Origin: Symbiodinium natans
Lineage: Eukaryota; Sar; Dinophyceae; Suessiales; Symbiodiniaceae
Direction: 5' to 3'
DNA length: 64,000 nt
NCBI GenBank assembly: GCA_905221605.1
Contig: CAJNDS010002581.1
Span: forward strand, 33,501-97,500
Shown: piece by piece, positions 36,243-46,149 of the stretch
Layout: every line of letters starts with the position of its first letter
Position numbering within the stretch: the stretch's first letter is position 1
Translations under genes and position numbers: made by a program
The notes under the pieces: model-generated
Databases searched by the model: none
What the model saw: only the letters and a program-made list of their open reading frames with translations
What the model was told of the DNA's origin: nothing

Positions 36243-37844
36243 TCGACCACCGTGTTTTGCCTAGGGTCAGCGCAGTTCGTCCAAACCATGACGAAACTGC
36301 TGCTGTGCAGCGGAAAGGTTTGCATAGGTTTGCATGAAGAAACGGCTGCACATGGCTGGACATGGCTGGAGAGGACGGCTTGAAATGGCTTGAATCAACA
36401 GCTAATCAGCAAATCAAGGCACAGGTGCTTTGTGACATAGTGACCAAGAATCGGGTTTGCTATGGTTTGCTTCATGTTGTTCCCATCTTGGAATGTTGAG
36501 GCCGCGGCACTTTCCTCATGGTTGATGCGCCTGTCCGCGCGTATCCACCCAAATCGGCCCTTCCAGCTCAACACCTGGCGTGGTCGAGTCTGAACGTTGT
36601 GGGTAGCGTTAGCAAGCTATGTTGCAATGTTGTGTTGGCGGGACACTTCCCACCAATCGGCTCTCGCTGATGCGCACCCTGGACCTTGGCACAAGGCATC
36701 AAAGCTGCGCTGTTTGTAGTTGTGGTGCTGTGGCCCCTGCCCCATAGCTGCTCAGTCAGATGTGGAGGTGGTAGCAGTTGCGTAACAACATGGCGAATCA
36801 GGAACTCGTTGAATTGACAAGAACATCCAGAGTCATGACAACGTCCGCAACGTTAATTACACCGGGAATATGAACGATGGCTAGGACAACTTGAATGGCA
36901 GCATATCACACCCCATGGCGACAGCGACTTGCTCCGCAAGAAATGCGGCCCTGTGCTAGGTTCTGTGTGGGCCCTGGAAGTCTATTCACGTGTCACATGA
37001 GCCAAAACTTATAATGCCCACGGCACAAATGCAAATGTCAATAGAGGCTGCCAGCCTATCAAAACCCAGGCACCCGCCGTGCGGATTCAGTAGCTATGGT
37101 CGAGAGGGGGTGCGTGGGCATGGTGCGAGCTTCAACTTGTTCCGAGACACACCTGAACCAGCATCTATCTGAATCTATCTTGCTCCAGGTCTACGGCGCA
37201 GGAGAAATGTCGCAACCTCTAGACAGAGTTTGGCGGAAGAACTGCGCCGAACGTGAGTTTCAACTCGCATCGCACGATTGAAGCCTCAATAAAGTTTGAC
37301 AGTGGATTTTGGGCCAGCAGAGCTGCACGCTGCAGCCTGTGCCAGCTCTCCCGATACAATGCTGTTCGAAGCAGCCAAACAGTTCAGTCACTCTTCAGGA
37401 TGTCAACACCTTTGGACCGAAACACAAGATTCAGACTGAATCAGCAGATCGCACGTTCGACGAACAATCCTTCTTTCCGATGGAATTCCATGACCACAGC
37501 AAGAACATACAAGAACTCCAATTCTACTCCAATGTTCGTATGGTCTACTCTTCTGATACTATACGGTGCGCCTGCCGCAGACCGAGTCTAAATCCGAATG
37601 CGCAGGCTTGAGTCGCTGAGGAGATGGCACTCTAGCACCAGCTAGGACCTTGTAACAACTTCAGCTCGCACATGGTACCCTACCAGCGGGTTGGTTCCCT
37701 CTGAACTAGGGTCTGCAACATGCCGGCAGCGGTGACTGCTCCCGTGTCTGCAATCTGAACCCGATTCCTCCGAATTCCTCTATCAATCGATGTCCAGACT
37801 TTTCTTTTCGCCAAAGCGTGTGCCTCTTGCTATGCGTCACACAT
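36243..37844. other. no recognisable gene
   Basis: Nothing supported on either strand. Confidence 0.4.
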
Positions 37845-38110
37845 TCAAGCAAGAGCATATGACACGCGAATGTTGCCTTGCTTGGACTGAATTTTCTTGA
37901 TGGTAACCTGCAAGTCAGGTACGCGCAAGGCATTGCCCCATGCACAGGTTGCCCGCCTCACCGATCTCGCCGGAGAACTCCACATGAGTGCCACCACAGC
38001 CGCAAGCGACCCCATCCTTGTTGAACAGTGTTCGAACGTCCGGCCCGTTCCAAGACAGGGCTTCATTGTCATGAGCTCCTGGCCATTGTGATTGTCCGGG
38101 TCCCATCTAC
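37845..38110 (-). CDS. AlaX-type alanyl-tRNA editing protein, C-terminal exons
   Basis: Minus frame from about 38106 reads NGPDVRTLFNKDGVACGCGGTHVEF in two overlapping parts (key motif CGGTHV, then SGEIGE). After a 49-bp GC-AG intron the frame continues VTIKKIQSKQGNIRVSYALA and stops at 37845. CxxxH followed by EIG-x-VxIxKIxSKxGxxRVSY is the C-terminal signature of the second additional domain found in ThrRS, AlaRS and free-standing AlaX proteins, where the Cys and His bind zinc. AlaX removes Ser or Gly wrongly attached to tRNA-Ala. The N-terminal exons of such a protein are at 46150-46810 on the same strand. Whether the two parts form one gene is unproven; the expected middle segment (GYHFPDGPxVEY-like) was not found. 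Confidence 0.65.
37908..37956 (-). other. GC-AG intron (49 bp) in the AlaX gene
   Basis: Donor GGTGAG^GCGGGC, acceptor CTTGCAG^GTTACC on minus. Splicing gives SGEIGEVTIKKIQSK, the expected family sequence; reading through gives a stop within 20 residues of unrelated sequence. Confidence 0.6.
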
Positions 38111-38859
38111 ATATCCGATGCCTGTGGGAACCTCGACGTTGCAAGAGTCTGGCATTCAACCATATGGAAATGTTCGGCCAGGCCAAAGCATCCTTATACA
38201 ACGCAACTGGCATGTGCACTCCGTTGCTGTATGTCGCGCCACCGTGACTCTTGCCCTTTCTGGAGAACGTGCAAAGAACACGTTCTGGTCACTCCCAACG
38301 TCGCTTGGGGTTGTAGTTCGACTGTCCACCCCATCCCTTCCCGTGGTGTGTTTGCCAAGTTAAGCTCTAGGGCTTGAGGGTGTTTTCGGGTCATCAGGTC
38401 ACGAGGAGGTATTACTATGTATTATATTACTCTCGTCGTTTACAAACTCGCACGGCAGACAAAGGATTCAATTTGTGATCAAGGCTTTTAGGGCTGAGGT
38501 TTCTTCCAAGTGCAGTGTGAACCCACGTCATCTCAAGCCGGCTCAAATAAGAATGAAAGTGTTTGAGCACGTCTTCCTAGGCTTGGGGAACCTTGCACAA
38601 GTCTCAAGTTGATTGGGAGAGCTTCTCCATGTTGGTCGAGCCCCCGTGCACTTGGTGCACACGGGACTGTATTAAAGCAAATATATAAACCTTGGACCGG
38701 CTCCCTCACTCTCTCTGCAATCCAACGGCGTCCACACCTTCGTAATATCTTTCAGAACTCCGTGTTTATGCAGCCAAGAAAAACCGCTCGAATTTTCAAC
38801 TGTGTTTGGGACACACACACACACACACCAAGCGGTTTTGGCGTCTTCACTAGGGGCAC

Positions 38860-39075
38860 TGCATTCCGGTCGATGAGCTCCTTCATTTTGGATGCCTTGG
38901 CTACGATGACAAGCGCCTGATTGCGCAAACGGTGCAGGATGGTGCAGGCTCCCACGACGATCAGCCCATGTCACCGTCTTTCCTGCTCTGAGCTACAGGC
39001 CAGCTCCTGCAGAACGAGCTCCTTGGCTTTTGTGTCCTTCAAATCCACCTGCCGCCCCTCCTGACCAAGCGCGCG
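38860..39075 (-). CDS. candidate exons upstream of the AlaX C-terminus
   Basis: Two coding-like minus frames: QEGRQVDLKDTKAKELVLQE near 39010-39070 and ASKMKELIDRNAVPLVKT near 38860-38915. They are in the right order to be middle exons of the AlaX gene but their sequence does not prove it. Confidence 0.25.
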
Positions 39076-40400
39076 CACAAAATAAGCCTCTCAAGAGACT
39101 CTGCACTCATGCTCCTCTGAAGGCAAATATTCGACATAAGGCCTGACATGAATGCATCGGCTTTTGCAAACAAACCAACAGAAAGCAACGTCAATATTAA
39201 CGAGTGTGCACAAGGCAAATCAGCATGGCTTGCCTGGGATTGCAAGAAATCGCGCTTTCATGAGCCGAGCCGAACATGAAACGTATGAATTGTGCCGTTC
39301 TCAACAGCCCCACCAAATTTCCTCAAGTTTCACACTGTTCTGTGCGAGGTGTGTCGAAGACCCCCGCAGTTCCCAGGGATGTCGTTTCCAAACAATTGCC
39401 TAGTGATACATGCGCGTCCGTTCACTCGCAGGCCTTCCGCAGTTACGTTGGTTGTGTACCGTAATGCATCGTCCGTGACTGTGCGCACCCCGTCGGGTCG
39501 ACAGGGCCTTGTGGTCTAGGATTTTGGGTTCTTCTGAAGGCGGAAGCAGCGCGATCGATCAGAAAGTTAAACTTTCGACCAAGAGGCTTTGTTGGTCAAT
39601 AACTTGTGCTCATCTTGGTCGGACTGAATAGCATGACACCCACCGAAGACACGAACTTGCCAAAACGCAGCGTGTCAAAAACAATTAACTGAGCTGCGCA
39701 AAGTAGACTATTAGTCTTGACAAGGCAGACGGTCAGTGCAAGAACTCATATTACCCCCACACTCAATCACATCCAAAATGAAGTAGCTGAGCCCTGCACC
39801 CATCCGGAAAATGATAGCCTTTGCCTGCGCCATGCTGCCATTGCCATGGACATGCTCAGATCAGCCACGTCAACACAAAGAGCCATGGACACCCGGCCAC
39901 ATCAGCCATGTCAACACAAAGAGGTCTCTGATGAATTGCTAATTCTTGGCGGCGCAGGAGGTTAAGTCGGGCCAGTCGACACAAACCAGTCGACAGAAAG
40001 TCACCAAGCCCTTGTGCCACACAGTGGTGGGAACTCATTCCGGCCAGCGTTAAGACGGCCAAACACCCGCCCAGCCCCATGGGTACACTCGCATTTTTCA
40101 AGTTTTAAAATGCTGCAGAAGCTGTGCGTAGTGGGCAGAGAAGCCTCAACATCAACTCAAGCAACAAAACTTGGAGGAATAGATTCATCAGCACCCCGCC
40201 ACTCCGAATGCAAAGCAACTGCAAACTTTCTGTTTTTCCTTTGTTTTGACGCGCGTAAGCTCCAGAGAAGCTCGCCCCTGTTTTGGCACCCAAGATGATA
40301 GCCATGCCCCAATGACCCAGCGGGTCTTGGGCTCTCTCAAGTCAATAGGCGCCCGTCCAACAGCAGATGGTTCAGCTTCTGTTCTGAATTTGTTGTTTTC
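39076..40400. other. no recognisable gene
   Basis: Nothing supported. Confidence 0.35.
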
Positions 40401-40411
40401 TTTCTCTTTGG

Positions 40412-40785
40412 TTAAACCCCTAAGCCCTGAATCCTAAAACCCCTAAAGCCCAAACCCAAAAAAACCCTAAACCCGCAAGCCCTAAACGCAGCTAAACCGT
40501 AAACCCTAAACGCCGCTAAGCCCCGAAACCCCAAAACCCTAAAGACCCCTCAACCCTAAACCCTAAAACCCCCTACACCCAAGCCCAAGAACCCCTCTCT
40601 CCTAAACCCCCGAAGCCCGAACCCCAGAGCCCCTGAACCTTAAACCCGAAAGTCCCTGCCACTAAAGAACCCTAACCCTGTAAACCCTAAAGAAACCCAA
40701 ACTGTAAACACCCGCCAACCCTACAAACCCCTAAGCCTAAACCCTGAAAAACCCCTTCGCTCTAATCCCTCAAAACCAGCAAGCA
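40412..40785 (+). repeat. degenerate telomere-like array
   Basis: CCCTAAACCC, CCCCTAAAGCCC and similar variants throughout, C-rich strand on plus, heavily substituted compared with the clean tract at 27419. Confidence 0.85.
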
Positions 40786-40834
40786 ACATACACGAACTTC
40801 AGGAAAGCCATTAATGTTGTATCCTGATTAGTGT

Positions 40835-41457
40835 GCTCCCCCGGAATTGTGGAAAAAAATCCAAAAATTATTCAGGGGGAGCTATTTGAGGAGGACCCCC
40901 GGAATTGTGAAAAAAAATCGGGCGATGCAAAATTTCGGCGAGGCCGTCGAATGGTGTTGTTGTCTAGAAATCGCTTCTGAACCGAGCCTGAGAGACCAAA
41001 GATCAAAAGTTTAAAGACTGAAACCTCGAGGCCTGAGGTTGTCGGGCCCTGAAATCTTCAGTCTCCAGGCCGGGCCCAGGGCTAAGATTTCCTTATTAAA
41101 TTCTTTTGTACCGAGGCCGGGCAATCAAATTTCAAAGGGGGTAGTCCAGCAGCTGCCCGGATGCCGTATAATATAAAAGTTTGCTCCCCCGGAATTATAT
41201 TTTTTTTTGCGGGCTAGTTGGGTTTGGATCCAGAGGCCTAAGGGCTGAGGTTTCCTAAACCTTGAGGCCTGAGGTTGTCGGGCCCTGAAATCTTCAGCCT
41301 CCAGGCCAGACCCAAAACTAAGATTTCCTTATAAAATTCTTTTGTACCGAGGCCGGGCAATCAAATTTCAAAGGGGGTAGTCCAGCAGCTGCCCGGATGC
41401 CGTATAATATAAAAAGTTTGCTCCCCCGGAATTATATTTTTTTTTGCGAGCTGGCTT
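40835..41457. repeat. tandem 236-bp duplication and CCCCCGGAATT-associated repeats
   Basis: A block of about 190 bp at 41031-41215 is repeated at 41267-41457 (offset 236 bp), including GTCGGGCCCTGAAATCTTCA and CAGCTGCCCGGATGCCGTAT. CTCCCCCGGAATT followed by an A or T run occurs near 40837, 41182 and 41421, with a partial copy near 40899. No coding potential. Confidence 0.85.
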
Positions 41458-41469
41458 GGTTGGGATAGA

Positions 41470-41672
41470 TGGATCCCCTTTAAATTCATATAAACTCATC
41501 CCTCTTAAAATCGTATGGATCCCTCTTAATTTCATATAGTCTCACCCCGTTTAGAATCATATGGATCCCTTTTACACTCATACGAGCTCATCCCTTTTAA
41601 AATCCTATGGATCATATGGATCCCTTTTAAATTCATATAAACTCATCCCTTTTAAAATCATATAAAACCAGA
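41470..41672. repeat. short satellite, ATGGATCCCTTTTAAATTCAT-type
   Basis: About four imperfect units of 45-50 bp, each with TATGGATCCCTTT and ACTCATCCCTTTTAAAATC halves. AT-rich. Confidence 0.8.
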
Positions 41673-41755
41673 CCCCCCCCCCCCCAAATTGCCCCCCCCC
41701 CCCCCCCCCCCCCCCACACTAAAGCGCGGGATCCTTTCGTTGAGGGGGGGGGGGG
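41672..41755. repeat. homopolymer C tracts followed by a G tract
   Basis: Two long poly-C runs (about 14 and 28 nt) and a poly-G run of about 13 nt within 85 bp, capable of i-motif/G-quadruplex and mutual pairing. Length may be unreliable because such runs are prone to sequencing error. Confidence 0.85.
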
Positions 41756-41979
41756 CCACACTAATCAGCAGACAACATTATTCCGCCAACCAATGAAGCG
41801 GCTCATCGTGCGGAGGTTCACTGAGGACTTCGAACAACCAGCAAACTCCCAACTCAGAGAAAACGCGAGAAGGAGTCGAATGGTGACAAATGTATGCAAG
41901 GCTCATCTGCAACTGCCGAAAGAACTGCACAATCTGAATGGAAGAGAAATCTTTCAATGGGTAATGCATCAACCCATGC

Positions 41980-44286
41980 TCAAGCGAAACCCAGTGTGCT
42001 GCATAACTGGAATCGTGGGCACTAGTGAGAAGCACGGCCCGCATCCACGTAACAGGCAGTGTGAAGACTCAGCGGCTTTGCCCACAGCGAGGGGTTGTGC
42101 AAGCTTGTTTGTGGCTCGTGCCTCTGCTGGACCGATGTGACGCCTGATTTCCATACTTCCTTGTTTGAAGCGAGACCCTGGAGCTCCTGTAGCGTGACTG
42201 CGCTGCCCATGTTGTACGCCACTGCCGCCTCCTTCAGGCCCATGTGTACACTGAATAGCGCATACCCACAAGCTTAGCAACTCTTCGGCGAAACATATTG
42301 ATTTCCAGAGCTCGTGCTGTTGACAGTTCTTGGGGAAGGTATAACTTGAGGAGGAACACGAGGCAGGTGGTTTGCACGGTATTCACCCGGTTGACGTGCA
42401 GCTGCAGAGTCTCGAAAAGTGGCGACAGCCACTGAAAGCGTGCTGCAGTGTACCTGGAGGCGAACTGTATTGCCTGCAGGGGCCTGGTCCAGTGCTGCAG
42501 TTTCGGCTAGCTGCTCGACCGCCACGTGTATTCTACCAGAAACTTGGTTGAGGATCTGGTATCTAGGCGAGGTCACACTCAGGGCTCGGGCGTTGAAGCT
42601 GTCGTCGTAAATGCCGCAACGTGTGGGACCAGGTACAAGATCTGAGCACTGAATGTTCTGACACAGTCACCTGGCCCTGTTCTGGGACTGAAGCAATGGA
42701 CAGACATGATAGTTGACCTCTTTCAATTTGCTTTGAGACCAAACCTTGCCATATGGTTGCTTAGATCTGGCAAGAGCTTGTCAGCTTGCTCCCAGGAAAT
42801 GAGATTGAGTAGGATGTCATCAATATGCATATATATAATATATAATATATATATATATATATATAGCCAAACCCTGGATGCAAAGTGGCATGACCCCAGC
42901 CGGTCCAGGTCTGCACCAGCCAACATGCATGAGAATACAAAGCTGGAAAGACTACCCCCTTGTTGAACTCCACGTCTTTGTCTCTGAGTCCACGTTCTGC
43001 CTCTGAAGCTGGCATGCATGGTGGGGGACGTACTGATGCGTAGGAGATGTGCTATTTCTTGAGGGTGTTTCTCTCCTGCCTGTTGGACAAATAGTCAGCA
43101 AGCTCTTGGTGCCGTATCGAGTCGAAAGCAGCTTCAACATCCACTAACCCTAAAACCCCCTAAACCTTACACCCTAAAAACCCTATGCCCTAAACCCCAA
43201 AACCCCTGAACCATAAACCCATAAATATTTTGAACCTAGATCCCAACAACCCCTAAACCCTATAAACCCCTGAGCCCTAAACCCGAAAACTTAAACCAAA
43301 AATCCTAAGCCCTAAAAACCTGTAAGTCCTATAAACCCTACAAGCTCCTAAGCCCAAAAACGCCCCTGAAAACCTCTAAGCCCTGAATCCAAAAACGCTG
43401 AAAGCCTTTAAACCGTAAACCCTAAATCCTAAAAAGCCCTAAGCCCTAAAAACCCCTAAGCCCCTAAGCCCTAAAAACCCCTAGGCCCTGAACCATAAAA
43501 GCCTCTAACACCCTAAACCCTAAAAACCCCTATATAAACCCTAAAAATCCCGAATCCTTAAAGACCCCCAAAACCCTACAAACCCCAAAAACGCCCTACG
43601 CCCAAGCCCTAAAAACTCCTTTTCTGCTTCAGGTCTCCTGGCGTGCTCTGCTTGTAACTGAGGTGGAAGGCTCGTGCCTTTGTCAATGACTCGAGCCTCT
43701 ACCTCTTCTAACACCATAATCTGCCGGAAAGCGAGCCCTGATGCTATCATCCAGGCTCTGACCGCTTGTAGGAACGATACTGTAGCGAAAGCATGCAAGG
43801 AACAACGTCAGCCAACAAGGAGTTGTGCTCTGCGCTTATTCTGTAGAGTTTGTATAGACTCAGGCTGCAACGCAGGCTCACTTTCACGGAGATCCTTGAA
43901 CGAACCATGTCGAATGGCGCAGCGCGTTCCTGCGCCACAAGTCTGCGATCAAAGTCAGTCACTTCCCGAATGACCGTCTGAAGAAACTCCTCGTATCTCT
44001 GCACGAGAGCTTGGCACAGTTGTTCGGACATTAGTTCTTCAGAGGTCTGAGTGCTCACATGACAAGACTTGACTCGCGGATGGCTTTCCCGGGGACAAGT
44101 TTGGGAGCTGTGCACGGCCTCATCCGATTCCTGCATGTTCAGTCCCTCGAACAGGCTGTTTTTTCGTTTTTGCTTGCGGGTAGAGTCTTCAACCAGCTCT
44201 CGCAGCGCCTGATTCAGCTTTGGAGTGGCGGAAGAGCATCCCAACTTAGAAGAAAGTCGCAGAGCGTAAGCCAAGCAGGATACCAA
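41980..44286 (-). CDS. unidentified multi-exon gene interrupted by repeats
   Basis: Coding-like minus frames in order: about 43920-44286 (NQALRELVEDSTRKQKRKNS, CQALVQRYEEFLQTVIREV), about 43630-43790 (VRAWMIASGLAFRQIMVLEE), about 42390-42576 (YQILNQVSGRIHVAVEQLAE) and about 42100-42243 (GLKEAAVAYNMGSAVTLQEL). The intervals hold telomere-like repeats and a dead reverse transcriptase, so these would lie in introns. No domain recognised; grouping the frames into one gene is inference. Confidence 0.35.
42720..43144 (-). pseudogene. non-LTR reverse transcriptase fragment
   Basis: On minus from 43140: VDVEAAFDSIRHQELADYL is RT motif A (DxxxAFD); after a frameshift the chain continues RRGVQQGGSLSSFVFSCML (motif B, QQGG) and, beyond a (TA)n insertion, IDDILL (motif C, normally YADD) and ADKLLPDLSNHMARFGLKAN. 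The order and spacing are those of LINE reverse transcriptases. It is dead: frameshifted, with the catalytic YADD turned into HIDD after a TA microsatellite expansion. Its upstream side is cut exactly where a telomere-like array begins. Confidence 0.7.
42827..42866. repeat. (TA)n microsatellite inside the dead RT
   Basis: About 40 bp of AT dinucleotides directly before the catalytic motif C codons on minus. Confidence 0.9.
43144..43622 (+). repeat. degenerate telomere-like array
   Basis: Variants of CCCTAAA and CCCCTAAA over nearly 480 bp (CCTAAAAACCCCTAAGCCC and similar), C-rich strand on plus, same polarity as the tracts at 27419 and 40412. Confidence 0.85.
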
Positions 44287-44407
44287 GTTCTTCCGAAGCT
44301 TTCCTCATCCGTCGTCCATGGCAGCAAAGGAATTCCTAATTAGAATTGCTCACCCTTTTCACAAGGGACTCGACTGCTGCCCTTTCTGCCCAGCCCGTTC
44401 CCACGCT

Positions 44408-44500
44408 CACCCTAAACCCTGAAAACGCCGAATCCATAAACCCTGAAAAACTCTAAACCCTAAACCCGAAACCTTAACCCTAGAACCCCTAAACTAAACG
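44408..44500 (+). repeat. degenerate telomere-like repeats
   Basis: Short run of ACCCTGAAAA and CCCTAAACCC variants, same polarity as the others. Confidence 0.75.
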
Positions 44501-44706
44501 CTGTACTCGAATGAAGGAAGGAAAGTCAGATTGGAAAAGCAGCTCACGGATCCATGCATGTGCGCGAGCTTGAAAGCTCGCTTGAGCGCCAGGCCTAAGC
44601 CCTGTGAGGCAAGCGTCGCGTAGAAGAGCATGTCTTTGTCATCATCCCCCAAAGTGTGGCTAAGACCCAAAGGAAGAGAGTCACTCAGAAATGCTTGCTT
44701 GCCCAT
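44494..44706 (-). CDS. unidentified short ORF with ATG start
   Basis: ATG at 44706 opens MGKQAFLSDSLPLGLSHTLG, then DDDKDMLFYATLASQGLGLA and a basic helix, ending within the telomere-like repeats. Upstream (44799-44809) the minus strand reads TTTGGCTCAAG, the 3' end of the dinoflagellate spliced leader. It could be a retroposed, truncated mRNA copy or an exon of the neighbouring gene. Confidence 0.3.
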   Translation of the reverse strand: MGKQAFLSDSLPLGLSHTLGDDDKDMLFYATLASQGLGLALKRAFKLAHMHGSVSCFSNLTFLPSFEYSV

Positions 44707-44798
44707 ATCTGTATCTGAAAGCTCTCTGTGCGGGCCCCTTATCCTCTTACCGAAAACATGATTTCATATTCCAAAACAACTCTATAAGGAGCCTTCGG

Positions 44799-44809
44799 CT
44801 TGAGCCAAA
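44799..44809 (-). other. possible spliced-leader relic
   Basis: The minus strand reads TTTGGCTCAAG, identical to the last 11 nt of the conserved dinoflagellate spliced leader. Relics of this kind mark genes re-inserted from trans-spliced mRNA. An 11-nt match is suggestive only. Confidence 0.35.
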
Positions 44810-45025
44810 CCCCTAAAGTAAAAACCCTTAAACCCTAACACCCCTAAACCCCAAAACAATAAAAGCCCTAAACCCTTAAAAACCCCTAAACCTTGGGGTC
44901 TTGGAGCGTGGGGGGGGGGGGGGTTGGTGGTGAAGGCGGGGGAGGGGGGGGGGGGGGGGCGGGGGAGTGGTGAAGCGGGGGGGGGGGGGGGGGGCGGTGA
45001 GGAGGGTGGGGGGTGGTGTGGGGGG
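44808..45025 (+). repeat. telomere-like repeats followed by long G-rich tract
   Basis: CCCTAAA variants to about 44892, then from 44910 several poly-G runs of 10-18 nt separated by TTGG, CGGGG and GTGGTG. Strong G-quadruplex potential on plus. Confidence 0.85.
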
Positions 45026-46041
45026 AGCACCTTCCTCCCTCCCTCTTGTAAGATGTGGCACGTGTACGGGGACGACTTGAACCCCTATTGCTAGCCGCTA
45101 GTACTGCTTCAAGCAAATTTCACCAATCAGTTTGCAACAATGGCAGGAGCTGGCACAAATGCGCACACACACACACACACACCCACCGACCTGGCTTCCA
45201 GCGAAAGCCCGCGGCCATCATAGCAACATCCTGACATTCAGTGCTTCACTGCTGCTATGTCTCGCCACGTAAACTGCTTGCATGCCACGCAGCCCACGTG
45301 CTCAAGCACTTAGTAACATTAGCAGGCAGGAACAAGCTTTCCGGAACTTTTCGTGGCGTCACCTTTTGGTAACTTTAAGCTTCGACTGCTGCCCCTCGCC
45401 TACGTCCAAGAAGTTCCTCGAACCCTTTATCTCAAATCATTTAAATTTACGAAACCATTTACAACGCCAAGCTCTCACTGTGTCTGGGGTGTATGTGACT
45501 GCGCGCGACGTCTGTTGAAGCATCAAACTATCGGACGGTGTAGCGCTGTACTGTGCTGTAGCACTGAAAGCTACTCGTCCACCCTAATTCGAATGACCAG
45601 TGCCAATCCCCCCCCCCCCCACCCCGCCCCCATAAAACATACGGTCCGGACCAAATGTTTGATACAGAGGATTTCTTTAGTGCAGCCTGCAAACGAAAAT
45701 GCACGGAGGCACAATTAATATGTCTAGATGCATTTCGCAATCTGCACGTTTCCCGGATGAGAAACCGCAGGACGGGACGGACACGTGGAGAAAAAATTGC
45801 AGTTTCCAACGCTCAACACGTGGAAAAGCGCACGGTCGTGCTTTGGATTTTCCGTATTCGACAGCACGCGACGCAGGCCGTGATGCGTGGAAAAGCACGG
45901 AAATCGTAACCGACATATTTCAGGTTTCTTTCGAGAAAACGCGTTGCGGAGGCTTGCGGAGGGCACGATACATGGCCCAAAAGCCTCCAAAGCCATCATC
46001 CGCTTCGGCTTCAAGGCCCCCGCCCTTAACCCTGCATGCGT
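45026..46041. other. no recognisable gene
   Basis: A short (CA)n tract at about 45163-45182 and a poly-C run at about 45607-45620. Frames on either strand are not convincing. Confidence 0.35.
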
Positions 46042-46149
46042 CTATTGAAAGCAGCGGGTCTCCCAGGAAAACTTTCTAGAGGGGCTTAGGCTTTGTGAGC
46101 CGGGGAAGAGATCATGATGATGTTCTAGCATGTGCAAAGCTGCCTTGGT

